A stretch of 35,885 bases of DNA, from contig JAISTE010000109.1 in NCBI GenBank assembly GCA_031272825.1, positions 1 through 35,885 on the forward strand, read 5' to 3'. This DNA is from Propionibacteriaceae bacterium. GTDB lineage: Bacteria > Actinomycetota > Actinomycetes > Propionibacteriales > Propionibacteriaceae. The position numbers were made by a program, and so were the translations under genes. Positions 23,239-32,248 of this stretch are shown piece after piece; position 1 is the first letter of the stretch; every line of letters starts with the position of its first letter. The notes under the pieces were generated by a model that worked only from the letters and a program-made list of their open reading frames with translations, was not told the DNA's origin and ran no database searches.

Positions 23239-25524
23239 TTACTGCTTGAGCCGGTAGGCCTCGTAGACCCCCGGAATGCGCTTCACCACGTTGATGATGT
23301 GCTCAAGATGTTTCTGGCTGGTCACCTCGAAGGTGAGGCGGAAGCTGAACACCCGATCCTGGCTGGTGGACATGTTGGCCGAGATGATGGAGATCTTCTG
23401 ATCGGCGAACACCTTGCTGACGTCGGTGAGCACGCCGGTGCGGTCGATTCCCTCGATGTGGAGCGCGACCAGGAACGCCGAGTCGGCCGTCGGCGCCCAT
23501 TCGACGGGCACGATTCGCTCGGGGCGCGACATCAGGTCTTTGGCGTTGGTGCAGTCCTTGCGGTGTACGGAAACGCCGTCGCCGCGGGTGACAAAGCCGA
23601 TGATCTCGTCGCCCGGAACCGGCAGGCAGCAGCGGGCGAGCTTTACCAGCAGCGACGGGTCGCCTTGGACTATCGCGCCCGAGTCGTGGAGCTTGGCCGG
23701 ACGGGTGGAGCCCAGGATGTCGGTGTCCTCGGCCTTGATGTCGGCCACTCCCTCGTGCCCGCCCTCGGAGGCGATGATCCGGTTGACGACGGACTGGGCC
23801 GAGATGGTGTTGTCACCGATAGAGGCGTAGAGGGCCTCGATGTCCTTGACCTTGAAGTGTTCGACAAGATCGGCGACCCGCTCGTGGCTCATCACCCGCT
23901 GGATGGGCAGCCCGGCCTTGCGCATCTGAATGTTGAGCCGATCCTTGCCCGTCTCGACGTTCTCTTCGTGGGCCTCACGGTTGAAGTACTGCCGGATCTT
24001 GTTGCGCGCCTTGGCGGATTTAACGAAACCCAGCCAGTCGCGCGAGGGCCCGGCGGTTTCGGACTTGGAGACAAGAACTTCGACCGAATCGCCGTTGACC
24101 AGCTCGGATTCAAGCGGCACGAGCTTGCCGTTGACGCGCGCGCCGATGCACTTGTGCCCTACCTGGGTGTGCACCGAGTAGGCGAAGTCGACGGGCGTCG
24201 AGCCGGCCGGCAGCGACATGATGTCGCCCTTGGGAGTGAAGACGAAGACGTCGTCGTTGTTGACCTCGTAGCGCAGGGAGTCGAGGAAATCGCCGGGATC
24301 GTCCGTCTCCTTTTGCCATTCGGAGACTTGCCGCACCCAGTCGATCTCGGCCCCGGAACTCACACCCTCCTTGTACTTCCAGTGGGCGGCGACGCCGTAC
24401 TCGGCCTGCTTGTGCATCTCATGGGTGCGGATCTGGAACTCGACCGCTTTGCCGCCCGGGCCCGAGACCGTCGTGTGCAGCGACTGGTACAGGTTGAACT
24501 TGGGCATCGCGATGTAGTCCTTGAACCGGCCCGGGATCGGCGTCCAGCGCGAGTGCAGCACGCCGAGCGCGGCGTAGCATTCGCGGGTGTTGTTGACCAG
24601 GATGCGCAGGCCGATCAGGTCGTAGATCTCGTCGAAGTCACGGCCCCGAACCACCATCTTTTGATAGATGGAGTAGTAGTGCTTCGGGCGCCCATATACC
24701 GTGGCCTGGATTCCGGCGGCATCGAGGTCGGCCTTCACCTGGCCGATGAGCACGTGCAAGGATTCCTCGCGCAGCGGGGCGCGCTCGGCGACCATCTTGA
24801 CGATCTCGTGGTAGATCTTCGGTTCAAGGGTGGAGAAGGCGAGATCTTCGAGCTCCCACTTGATGGTGTTCATGCCCAGGCGGTGGGCTAGCGGGGCAAA
24901 GATGTCTAGGGTCTCCCTTGCGATGGCGAGCTGGCGATCTTGGCGCATGAATTTCAGCGTGCGCATGTTGTGTAGCCGGTCGGCCAGCTTGATGACGAGT
25001 ACCCGGATGTCCTTGCTCATGGCGAGCACCATCTTGCGGATGGTCTCCGTCTTGGCCGATTCACCGTATTGGATCTTGTCGAGCTTGGTGACGCCGTCGA
25101 CCATGCGGGCGATCTCGGGAGTGAAGTCCTTGGAGAGCTGCTCCAGCGTGTACGGCGTGTCCTCCACAGTGTCGTGCAACAGGGCCGCGGCGATCGTGGC
25201 CTCGTTCATGCCAAGCGAGGCGACGATCGTGGCCACGGCGATCGGGTGGGTGATGTAGGGGTCGCCGTTCTTGCGGGTCTGCCCTTCGTGCCAGTGCGAG
25301 GCAACCCGGTAAGCCTTCTCGATCAGCTCGGTATCGGCGTTCTTGTTGTGCTCCTTGAGCGCGGTGAACAGCGGCTCCAGCTCGGGGGGCGTGGTCTTCT
25401 TCGACCCGAACATCTCGAACATCTGCCGCATCCGGCGCTTGCCTTGGGGCGGGGTCGGCACCAGCTGGCCCGGCGCAGATGCGCCCGCCGCGCTGTCAAC
25501 TGGGGCTTGGACCTCGACTGCCAC
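23239..25524 (-). CDS. rel: Bifunctional (p)ppGpp synthetase/hydrolase Rel
   Basis: A 761-residue RSH protein, the stringent-response hub. Domains in order: HD hydrolase (about 60-200) with THP (92-94) and LLHDTVEDT (H117, D118); synthetase (about 245-375) with GRPKHYYSIYQKM and RFKDYIAMPKFNLYQSLH; TGS (about 425-485); a zinc-finger/helical region with RCCLPVPGD; and a C-terminal ACT domain (about 685-761). RFKD (333-336) is the basic RxKD variant found in bifunctional Rel/SpoT rather than the acidic ExDD of RelA. Start is GTG at 25524 with CGGAAGG upstream; TAGACT at 25552-25557 is a candidate -10. Confidence 0.97.
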   Translation of the reverse strand: MAVEVQAPVDSAAGASAPGQLVPTPPQGKRRMRQMFEMFGSKKTTPPELEPLFTALKEHNKNADTELIEKAYRVASHWHEGQTRKNGDPYITHPIAVATIVASLGMNEATIAAALLHDTVEDTPYTLEQLSKDFTPEIARMVDGVTKLDKIQYGESAKTETIRKMVLAMSKDIRVLVIKLADRLHNMRTLKFMRQDRQLAIARETLDIFAPLAHRLGMNTIKWELEDLAFSTLEPKIYHEIVKMVAERAPLREESLHVLIGQVKADLDAAGIQATVYGRPKHYYSIYQKMVVRGRDFDEIYDLIGLRILVNNTRECYAALGVLHSRWTPIPGRFKDYIAMPKFNLYQSLHTTVSGPGGKAVEFQIRTHEMHKQAEYGVAAHWKYKEGVSSGAEIDWVRQVSEWQKETDDPGDFLDSLRYEVNNDDVFVFTPKGDIMSLPAGSTPVDFAYSVHTQVGHKCIGARVNGKLVPLESELVNGDSVEVLVSKSETAGPSRDWLGFVKSAKARNKIRQYFNREAHEENVETGKDRLNIQMRKAGLPIQRVMSHERVADLVEHFKVKDIEALYASIGDNTISAQSVVNRIIASEGGHEGVADIKAEDTDILGSTRPAKLHDSGAIVQGDPSLLVKLARCCLPVPGDEIIGFVTRGDGVSVHRKDCTNAKDLMSRPERIVPVEWAPTADSAFLVALHIEGIDRTGVLTDVSKVFADQKISIISANMSTSQDRVFSFRLTFEVTSQKHLEHIINVVKRIPGVYEAYRLKQ

Positions 25525-25551
25525 AACTGCCTTCCGCTCGTCCGTACCGGA

Positions 25552-25557
25552 AGTCTA
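25552..25557 (-). promoter_or_regulatory. Candidate -10 hexamer for rel
   Basis: TAGACT on the minus strand, 27 nt before the rel GTG, leaving a short leader with the ribosome site CGGAAGG. The palindrome GCAACTTCGAAGTTGC sits directly upstream (25567-25582). Confidence 0.35.
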
Positions 25558-25566
25558 CTCTCATCC

Positions 25567-25582
25567 GCAACTTCGAAGTTGC
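25567..25582. repeat. Perfect 16-bp palindrome between the potassium-channel gene and rel
   Basis: GCAACTTCGAAGTTGC is fully self-complementary. It lies 6 nt after the channel stop codon and 9 nt upstream of the candidate rel -10. As RNA it can form only a short stem with a TCGA or TTCGAA loop and no T-tract follows, so an operator is as plausible as a terminator. Confidence 0.6.
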
Positions 25583-25588
25583 AAGCCC

Positions 25589-26668
25589 TTACTGTTGTTG
25601 GTTCGCGGGCCTGGGTTGGACATGAGAACGGCGGACTACCACGATCTCGTCGCCGAGCTGCAGGGTGTCTGCCGTGGATTCGTAGAAGCGCCGCATCGTC
25701 TTGTTACGGATGACGGCCAACACCCGTTCGCCCTGCAGATCGCGCGGGTTCATGCCCTCCTCAGCCGGGGTTACCGCGCGTTGAATTACCTCAAGACCCG
25801 AGCCGGACGTCAGCAAATCCTCGATGACATCGCCCAGATATGGGGAGATCGAGGACAGGCCCATCAGGCGTCCGACCGAATCAGAGGACGTGATGACGGC
25901 GTCGGCCCCGGATTGACGCACCAGCTGCAGGTTCTCCGAATCTCGCACGGCGGCCACCACGTGCGCCGTGCGGTTGAGCTGGCGAACCGTGAGTGCCGTC
26001 AAGATGGTGGTGTCGTCGCGGTTGACGGTGATGATCACCTCGCGCGCCTTGGGCAGTTCGGCGCGACGCAGGGTTTCGCGGTGGGTGGCGTCGCCCTCGA
26101 AGGCGGCCAGGTTGTTGCGGTTGGCGGTGGCGACGGCCAGCGGATTCGTGTCGATGACGACGATGCGGTCTTCCGGCACGCCGTTGGACACCAGCGTGGA
26201 GGCGGCGGATTGGCCCATCGTCCCGTAGCCGATCACCACGGTGTGGTTGCGCAGGTTCTTGCGCCATTGGGCGTCCATGAGCGCCCTCCTTCCTTCGTTC
26301 GCCAGCACCTCGACGGTCGTGCCCACCAACAACACCAGGAAGGCCACACGCAAGGGGGTGACCAGGAAGGTGTTGATCAGGCGCGAGTGGTCGGCCACCG
26401 GCACGATGTCGCCGTAGCCGGTCGTGGTCATGGTGACCGTGGCGTAGTACAGCGCGTCGATGAACGAGACGCCGTCGTTGTTGGCCATGTCCCGGTAGGC
26501 GCCGCGGTCGAACCACACCAGCAAGGTGATGGCGAGAACCAGCAGCAGGGCCATGAGCAGGCGCCTGGTCAGCTCCCCCCAAGGGGTTGAGGCGCGCGCC
26601 GGGAGGTGGACTTGGAGCTGAGAGCGCCAAGGTTGGTCTGCGGGGGTGTGCAAACGCTTGTGCGCCAT
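25589..26668 (-). CDS. Two-TM potassium channel with cytoplasmic RCK (TrkA-N) domain
   Basis: A 359-residue channel subunit. The first membrane helix is about 37-53, followed by the pore helix and the K+ selectivity filter TTTGYGD (81-87), then a second helix about 97-119 (INTFLVTPLRVAFLVLLVGTTVEVL). The RCK domain starts at HTVVIGYGTMGQSAASTL (142-159) with the Rossmann glycines, acidic VVIDTN and FEGDAT. The C-terminal part (about 275-350) resembles TrkA-C. It would tetramerise in the cytoplasmic membrane. The ATG starts 1 nt after the apt stop, so it is co-transcribed with apt and the sec genes. Confidence 0.93.
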   Translation of the reverse strand: MAHKRLHTPADQPWRSQLQVHLPARASTPWGELTRRLLMALLLVLAITLLVWFDRGAYRDMANNDGVSFIDALYYATVTMTTTGYGDIVPVADHSRLINTFLVTPLRVAFLVLLVGTTVEVLANEGRRALMDAQWRKNLRNHTVVIGYGTMGQSAASTLVSNGVPEDRIVVIDTNPLAVATANRNNLAAFEGDATHRETLRRAELPKAREVIITVNRDDTTILTALTVRQLNRTAHVVAAVRDSENLQLVRQSGADAVITSSDSVGRLMGLSSISPYLGDVIEDLLTSGSGLEVIQRAVTPAEEGMNPRDLQGERVLAVIRNKTMRRFYESTADTLQLGDEIVVVRRSHVQPRPANQQQ

Positions 26669-26669
26669 G

Positions 26670-27248
26670 TCAAACCGTCAGGATCGCCGAGCACTCATTG
26701 ACGCCGTGTTCGGCCAGGTACTTCCTGCCGCCCAAGAAGGAGAGCTCCATCAGCACCGCCACGTGTACAAGCTCGGCACCGAGTTTCTTCACCAGCTCGG
26801 CGGTCGCTCCAATGGTGCCGCCGGTGGCCAGTACGTCGTCGATCACCATCACCCGCGAGCCAGGGATGACGGCATCGGTCTTCACCGACAGCGTCTCTTC
26901 ACCGTATTCGAGGGCGAACGTCTCGGAATAGACGTCGCCGGGCAGCTTGCCGGGCTTGCGCACCGGAACGAAACCCGCACCCAGGGCGATGGCGACGGGG
27001 GCGGCGAAGATGAATCCGCGCGCCTCCATGCCCATCACGACGTCGATCCCGTCGGGTGCCGTCGCAGCCAGCGCATCTACCGCAGCCTTGAACCCGGTGG
27101 GGTCGGAAAGCAGCGGAGTGATGTCCTTGAATACGACGCCCGGCTTGGGAAAGTCCGGGACGTCGCGGATCAGGGAGGAGATCAACTCCTGCCCGCTTTT
27201 GCTGGGCAGGGGTTGACTCGGGCTAGCTGGAATCGGATTGACGCCCAT
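26670..27248 (-). CDS. apt: Adenine phosphoribosyltransferase
   Basis: A 192-residue salvage enzyme making AMP from adenine and PRPP. Key motifs: IRDVPDFPKPGVVFKDITPLL at the N-terminus, GMEARGFIFAAPVA, VPVRKPGKLPG, and the PRPP-binding VMVIDDVLATGGTIGA. The ATG at 27248 is preferred because AGGA lies 7 nt upstream; a GTG at 27254 overlapping the secF stop as GTGA is the alternative. The order secD-secF-apt-rel is widely conserved in actinobacteria, here with a channel gene between apt and rel. Confidence 0.96.
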   Translation of the reverse strand: MGVNPIPASPSQPLPSKSGQELISSLIRDVPDFPKPGVVFKDITPLLSDPTGFKAAVDALAATAPDGIDVVMGMEARGFIFAAPVAIALGAGFVPVRKPGKLPGDVYSETFALEYGEETLSVKTDAVIPGSRVMVIDDVLATGGTIGATAELVKKLGAELVHVAVLMELSFLGGRKYLAEHGVNECSAILTV

Positions 27249-27250
27249 GC

Positions 27251-28414
27251 TCACTTCCTACGCTCGGAACGCGATTGCTTCTTGGGCTGCATCCTAGTGA
27301 ACTGGTCGGCGGACACGACGGAAAGTTCTTCAACATCCTCATCGCTGGCCTCGACGGCCACTCCCCCGTCCAGCTTCAGCTTGGTGATGCCGGTGCGTTC
27401 GGCGGCGGCCACGTTGGCCTTCTGCGCCTTGCGGGCTGCCCTACGCTCCAGCTTGAGCTTGAACTCCTTCATCTGCGGCTCGCGCTCGCGCATCTCGGCC
27501 AGCAGCGGGGTGGCCAGGAAGATCGAGGAGTAGGTACCGGCGATCATGCCGACGAACAACGCCAGGCCGAGGTCTTTCAGCGGGCCGGTGCCGAGGATGA
27601 ACGCGCCGCCGAACAGCAGCGCGCCGACGGGCAGCACGCCGATGATCGTGGTGTTGATAGAACGCAGCACCACCTGGTTGATGGACTTGTTGGCCCAGTA
27701 CGAGTAGGTGTGGTGCCCGTTGAACATGTCCTTGGTGTTCTCGCGCACCTTGTCGAACACCACCACGGTGTCGTAGAGCGAGTAGCCGAGCACTGTCAAC
27801 GCGCCGATCATGGTCGCCGGGGTGACGGTGAAGCCCACCAGCGCGTAGACGCCCACGGTGATCCACATATCGTGTGCCAGGGCCAAGATGGCGCAGATGC
27901 TCATCTTGAAGTCACGGAAGTAAATCCAGATCAGCACCATCACCAACACGATAAAGATGAGCAGTGCGATGAGGGATGATTGCGTGATCTGCTGGCCCCA
28001 AGAAGCGCCGATCAGCGAGTACGACACTTGGTCGGTATCCGTACCGGCGACGTCGGCCAGGGCCTGCTTCACCAGCGGGATTTCCTCGGTGCTCAGCGAG
28101 CGCATCTGCACACGGATCTCGGAGGAACCGATGATGGTCGTCTGAATAGAGTCGTTGTCGGGAAGGGCCAGATCCTGGACGGCCTGGGTCGCCTTATCTG
28201 CTTCGGCGCTGGTGACGCTCTGCGAGAAGCTGACGCCGAACTCGGAGCCGCCCTTGAACTCGATGCCCCAGTTGAGGCCCTTGAACAGCAAGGCCAGGGT
28301 GCAGATCACCAGCAGGACTGTGGTGAACGTGTACCAGATCTTGCGGTGTTTGATGAAGTCGTATGCCAGGTCGCCGGTATAAAGGCGATGTGCGAGGCCA
28401 TTCTTCTTCGCCAT
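27251..28414 (-). CDS. secF: Protein translocase subunit SecF
   Basis: A 387-residue RND-type membrane protein that, with SecD, uses the proton-motive force to help late steps of Sec export. The first membrane helix is about 26-45, then GLNWGIEFKGGSEFGVSF opens the extracytoplasmic domain. A cluster of five hydrophobic spans follows (about 138-300), containing RDFKMSICAILALAHDMWITVGVYAL and TVLGYSLYDTVVVFDKVREN, the conserved SecF D1-D6 blocks. The C-terminus is basic (PKKQSRSERRK). The ATG directly follows the secD TAA without a gap, so they are coupled. Confidence 0.97.
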   Translation of the reverse strand: MAKKNGLAHRLYTGDLAYDFIKHRKIWYTFTTVLLVICTLALLFKGLNWGIEFKGGSEFGVSFSQSVTSAEADKATQAVQDLALPDNDSIQTTIIGSSEIRVQMRSLSTEEIPLVKQALADVAGTDTDQVSYSLIGASWGQQITQSSLIALLIFIVLVMVLIWIYFRDFKMSICAILALAHDMWITVGVYALVGFTVTPATMIGALTVLGYSLYDTVVVFDKVRENTKDMFNGHHTYSYWANKSINQVVLRSINTTIIGVLPVGALLFGGAFILGTGPLKDLGLALFVGMIAGTYSSIFLATPLLAEMREREPQMKEFKLKLERRAARKAQKANVAAAERTGITKLKLDGGVAVEASDEDVEELSVVSADQFTRMQPKKQSRSERRK

Positions 28415-30076
28415 TTACTCGCCTCCTTCCGTCGCGGCCGCTGCAGGTACGGCGATGTTCTTCGGTGCCAGCGGGGAGCGCTTGCCCAGGTGGGCAGCCT
28501 CGAAGCCGGAGAACTTCTTGCCTTCTCCGAAGTACTTCGTGTTGCCCAGCAGCGTCATCATCGGATGGGTGAACCAGAACACGATGGCGACGTCGATCAA
28601 GGTCGTCAGGCCGAGTGTGAAGGCGAAGCCCTTGACCGAGGAGACAGCCAGCAGGTACAGCACCACGGCGGAGAGCAGGTTCACCGAGTCGGCGGCCAAG
28701 ATCGTCTTTCTCGATCCGACCCAGCCGGTTTGGATGGCCGTTCTCAAACTCCTTCCTTCCCGCACCTCGTCACGGATTCGCTCGAAGTAGATGATGAAGG
28801 AGTCGGCGGTAACACCGATGGCGACGATCGCACCTGCGATACCGGACAGGTTCAGGGCATATCCCATCGCCTCGCCCAGGATGACGATCAGCGCATAGGT
28901 CAGCGTTCCGGCGATCACCAGGGAGGCGACGACCAGCGCGGCCAGCGCGTGATAGTAGAACAGGGCATAGAGCACGACCAGCCCAAGGCCGACCAGACCC
29001 CAGGTGAGGCCGACGGTCAGCTGCTCGCCGCCGAGCTTTGCCGAGACGTTCTCAACCGAGGAGATGTCGAAGGCCAGCGGCAGCGAGCCGTACTTCAGAA
29101 CATTGGCCAGGTTCTGCGCGGTCTTTTGCGTAAACGAGCCGGAGATCTGTGCCGAGCCGCCCGTGATGGCGCCCTCGGTAACGGACGGGGCCGAGATAAC
29201 GCGGCCGTCGAGCACGATGCCGAACTGATTCTTCGGGGATTCGGCCTCGTTCAGCTCTCCGGTAACGGTGGCGAACTTGGAGGCGCCCTCGGAGTCGAGC
29301 TTCAAGGTGACGACCCAGCTCACGTCGTTGGAAGGAACCCCGGCGCTGGCGTCGGTCACCTCTTGGCCGGCAATCAGGGCGGGGCCTAACAAGTACTTGT
29401 AGCTGCCCGATTCATCGCACGCGATCAGGAACTGGTCAGTGACGTCCGGGGTTGGCGAGGTCGCGGCGGTACCGTCGGCCTTGCCGCAGGAGAAGGCCGC
29501 GAATTCCTCTTCGTCACGCTCGCTGGGCTCCATCTTGTCCAGCGTCTCGAAATCGACGGCAGGCTCGGCTGCGGACGTCGGGCGCGGGGACGGAACCGGG
29601 GTGGGGAGCGCAGGAACCGCACGCTCTCCGCCGGCGTCGCCAGTAGAAACTTCGGTCGTACCAGTACTAGTGATCGCGGTCTCCGATTGCTGGACGTCAT
29701 ACACCTTGCGGAAGTACAGCTGGGCGGTCTTTCCGATCATGTCCAGGAGCTCTTCCTTCTGGACGTTGGGCGCCGAAACGATGATCTGGTTCGTACCCGA
29801 GGTGGTTACCTCGGTTTCGCCGACACCCATGGAGTCGACGCGCTGGGCCAGAATGCCGCGGGCCACCTCCAGCGAATCGGCGCTTACCGCGCCGTCATCG
29901 GTGGTGTTCTTGGCGGTCAGCGTGGCGGTGGTGCCGCCTTGCAGATCCAGGCCGAGCTTCGGCGTCCAAATTCCGTTGACGCCCATGATCACGTATAGCG
30001 CCCCGATGAAGAGGCAAAATATCAGGACGGTCCGCAAGGGGCGGAGACGTCCTGGTTGACGGCTGGCAGTAGGCAC
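28415..30076 (-). CDS. secD: Protein translocase subunit SecD
   Basis: A 553-residue partner of SecF. The first membrane helix (about 12-32, RTVLIFCLFIGALYVIMGVN) precedes LGLDLQGGT. The extracytoplasmic P1 domain has a long Thr/Ser/Pro-rich insert (about 140-190, with PTPVPSPRPTSAAEPAVD) and two cysteines (FSCGKADG, LIACDESG). Five spans cluster near the end with GIAGAIVAIGVTADSFIIYFERIRDEVREG. GTG at 30076 is the start: AGGAG lies 7 nt upstream. The frame is open to 30151, but those codons overlap yajC. Confidence 0.95.
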   Translation of the reverse strand: MPTASRQPGRLRPLRTVLIFCLFIGALYVIMGVNGIWTPKLGLDLQGGTTATLTAKNTTDDGAVSADSLEVARGILAQRVDSMGVGETEVTTSGTNQIIVSAPNVQKEELLDMIGKTAQLYFRKVYDVQQSETAITSTGTTEVSTGDAGGERAVPALPTPVPSPRPTSAAEPAVDFETLDKMEPSERDEEEFAAFSCGKADGTAATSPTPDVTDQFLIACDESGSYKYLLGPALIAGQEVTDASAGVPSNDVSWVVTLKLDSEGASKFATVTGELNEAESPKNQFGIVLDGRVISAPSVTEGAITGGSAQISGSFTQKTAQNLANVLKYGSLPLAFDISSVENVSAKLGGEQLTVGLTWGLVGLGLVVLYALFYYHALAALVVASLVIAGTLTYALIVILGEAMGYALNLSGIAGAIVAIGVTADSFIIYFERIRDEVREGRSLRTAIQTGWVGSRKTILAADSVNLLSAVVLYLLAVSSVKGFAFTLGLTTLIDVAIVFWFTHPMMTLLGNTKYFGEGKKFSGFEAAHLGKRSPLAPKNIAVPAAAATEGGE

Positions 30077-30080
30077 TGCG

Positions 30081-30473
30081 CTACTCCTTGTCCTTATCTT
30101 CAGTTGTGTCGGTTTCGTTCTCGGCCGAGGTCTCGGGGTTGGTCGGATCAAAGACCGTCTCGCCGAAGGTGGTGTCCTCGTGCTCTGAGGAGTCGGCGTC
30201 GACGTACTCGAACTCGTCTTCGACCTTCTGCTGAGAGATGGCCTGCTTCAGCACCGTGATCTCAACCCCGGGGGCGATCTCGATGACCATCTGCTTCTCC
30301 CCCACCTGCACGACGGTGGCGAGGATGCCGCCGATCGTCATCACGCGGTCGCCTGGGCCGAGGGCATCCATGGCCTTCTTCTGCTCTTCCTGACGCTTCT
30401 TCTGCGGCCGGATCATCAGGAAGTACAGGGCGGCAGCCGCGACGACCAGCAGGCCGATAGTCATAAAGTCCAT
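30081..30473 (-). CDS. yajC: Sec translocon accessory protein YajC
   Basis: A 130-residue protein with one N-terminal membrane helix (MTIGLLVVAAAALYFLMIRPQKKRQEEQKKAM) and the signature LGPGDRVMTIGGILATVVQV. An acidic tail (EFEYVDADSSEHEDTT...ETDTTEDKDKE) is longer than in E. coli YajC. It associates with SecDF and heads the yajC-secD-secF-apt-channel unit, 4 nt upstream of secD. The second Met (M4) is also a possible start. TAGAGT at 30517-30522 is a weak -10 candidate. Confidence 0.95.
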   Translation of the reverse strand: MDFMTIGLLVVAAAALYFLMIRPQKKRQEEQKKAMDALGPGDRVMTIGGILATVVQVGEKQMVIEIAPGVEITVLKQAISQQKVEDEFEYVDADSSEHEDTTFGETVFDPTNPETSAENETDTTEDKDKE

Positions 30474-30589
30474 GTTTCACTCTCTTTTTGGTACGGGCGG
30501 AAACCGCCAAAGGCTTACTCTACCTGCATTTGCACAAAATTCCTTACATCTGCCGTGGCAGCGCCCGATTTCCCAGGCCCATCACAGGC

Positions 30590-31612
30590 TTATCCGAACA
30601 GGGAGGGATTGGCATCCCGCGGGGGCTTCAGACCCAGGTGTTCGAACGCCGCCGGGGTCGCCATGCGTCCGCGCGGGGTTCGGATCAAGAACCCGAGCCG
30701 CACCAGGAACGGCTCGGCCACCTCTTCGATGGTCTCGGCCTCTTCGGAGACGGAGATGGCGAGCGTGCTCAGGCCCACCGGCCCGCCGCCGAATTTCACG
30801 CAGATGGCGTTCAGCACCGCGCGATCCAGACGGTCGAGGCCGAGCGGGTCGATCTCGTACAGATCCAGCGCCGCCTTTGCCGTGGCGACGTCCAACTTGC
30901 CGCCCGCGCGCACCTCGGCGAAGTCCCGGGCCCGGCGCAGCAGCCGGTTGGCGATGCGCGGTGTACCGCGCGAGCGCGAGGCGATCTCGTGGGCGACCTG
31001 GGCGCTGGCGTCGATGCCGAGCAGCTTGGCCGAGCGCATCACGATCTTGGCCAGATCGTCGACCTCGTAGTAGTCCAGCTGGGCGGTGAACCCGAAGCGA
31101 TCCCTCAAAGGCGACGGAAGCAACCCGGCCCGCGTTGTGGCTCCCACTAGGGTGAACGGTGGGATTTCGAGCGGGATGGCCGTAGCCCCCGGCCCTTTGC
31201 CGACCACGACGTCGACCCTGAAGTCCTCCATGGCCAGGTACAGCATTTCCTCGGCGGGCCTTGCCATGCGGTGGATTTCGTCGAGGAAGAACACCTCGCC
31301 CTCGGTTAGGCCTGAGAGGATGGCGGCCAGATCCCCGGCATGTTGGATGGCCGGCCCGGAGGTGATGCGGATGGGGGCTTCGAGCTCGCTGGCCATGATC
31401 ATCGCCAGCGTGGTCTTGCCCAGGCCGGGAGGGCCGGAGAGTAAGACGTGTTCGGGCGCTCCCCCGCGTTTACGCGCGGCCTCAATGACCAAGGAGAGCT
31501 GTTCGGAAACCCTGGGCTGGCCGCCGAATTCGGAAAGCTTCGAGGGGCGCAGCGCACCCTCGGCCGCCTTATCGTCGGGCGTGGGCTGCGGGTCGAGCGG
31601 ATCGTATTCCAT
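30590..31612 (-). CDS. ruvB: Holliday junction branch-migration ATPase RuvB
   Basis: A 340-residue AAA+ motor that drives branch migration with RuvA. Walker A GPPGLGKT (60-67), Walker B FFLDEIHR (108-115), sensor 1 [11 protein letters not shown], arginine finger region SPLRDRFGF, and the C-terminal winged helix ending [25 protein letters not shown] at 31612 has TAGGG 8 nt upstream and is preferred over GTG at 31618. It lies 54 nt downstream of ruvA. Confidence 0.97.
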   Translation of the reverse strand: MEYDPLDPQPTPDDKAAEGALRPSKLSEFGGQPRVSEQLSLVIEAARKRGGAPEHVLLSGPPGLGKTTLAMIMASELEAPIRITSGPAIQHAGDLAAILSGLTEGEVFFLDEIHRMARPAEEMLYLAMEDFRVDVVVGKGPGATAIPLEIPPFTLVGATTRAGLLPSPLRDRFGFTAQLDYYEVDDLAKIVMRSAKLLGIDASAQVAHEIASRSRGTPRIANRLLRRARDFAEVRAGGKLDVATAKAALDLYEIDPLGLDRLDRAVLNAICVKFGGGPVGLSTLAISVSEEAETIEEVAEPFLVRLGFLIRTPRGRMATPAAFEHLGLKPPRDANPSLFG

Positions 31613-31666
31613 CGGCACTACCCTACTTTCCCGGCACTGGTGTAATCGTCGTCAATCCGCTACCTC

Positions 31667-32248
31667 TTATTTGGCTAGCGATTGCAGGGCCGCGCGCATG
31701 AGCTCGGCGACGGACGGCTGCGGGTCGGCGCTCGCCAAATCGGCCACCCTTTCGACGGCCAACTCGGCATCGCGTGCGCTCCATCCGAGCCCTTGCAGGC
31801 CGGAGAGCACCTGGTCGCGCCACGGCTGCCCGCCGGAGAACACCGCAGAACCTGCACCCACCTTGTCCTTGAGCTCCATGACCAGACGCTGTGCGCTCTT
31901 CTTACCGACGCCTGGAACCTGGGTGATGGCCGAGACGTTCTCGGTGGAGATGGCCGAACGCAGTTCGTCGGGCGGCAGCACCGAGACGGTAGCCAGTGCG
32001 ATCTTGGGCCCGAAGCCGGAAACCGAGAGCAGCAGCTCGAACCAGTCGCGCTCGACGGCGTCCTTGAAGCCGAACAGCGTCACGGAATCTTGGCGCAGCA
32101 CGAATGAGGTGTGGAGGGTGAGGCGCTCGCCGCTCTTCGTGGCGGCGGTGGCGGGCGGGCAGAACACCTTGTAGCCAACGCCGTTCACATCCAACACCAG
32201 CCACTGCGTGCCGCCGGTCACGACGCTGCCGGTCAACATGGCGATCAT
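31667..32248 (-). CDS. ruvA: Holliday junction DNA-binding protein RuvA
   Basis: A 193-residue tetrameric junction-binding protein. Domain I is an OB-like fold (MIAMLTGSVV...DVNGVGYKVFCPP). Domain II carries the two helix-hairpin-helix motifs (VSGFGPKIALATVSVL and ITQVPGVGKKSAQRLVMELKDKV), and the C-terminal domain III (about 145-193) binds RuvB. The ATG at 32248 overlaps the ruvC stop as ATGA; the open frame upstream is antisense noise over ruvC. Confidence 0.97.
   Translation of the reverse strand: MIAMLTGSVVTGGTQWLVLDVNGVGYKVFCPPATAATKSGERLTLHTSFVLRQDSVTLFGFKDAVERDWFELLLSVSGFGPKIALATVSVLPPDELRSAISTENVSAITQVPGVGKKSAQRLVMELKDKVGAGSAVFSGGQPWRDQVLSGLQGLGWSARDAELAVERVADLASADPQPSVAELMRAALQSLAK

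Noticed and set aside
23200..24891. 563-codon plus-strand frame
   Set aside because: Lies entirely opposite rel, whose domains are unambiguous; no recognisable protein.
27980..29389. 469-codon plus-strand frame rich in Gln, His and Gly
   Set aside because: Antisense to secF and secD; typical mirror frame in high-G+C DNA.
30496..30508. Short hairpin GGCGG-AAA-CCGCC upstream of yajC as a terminator for ruvB
   Set aside because: Only a 5-bp stem with a 3-nt loop and no T-tract on the minus strand; likely chance in G+C-rich DNA.
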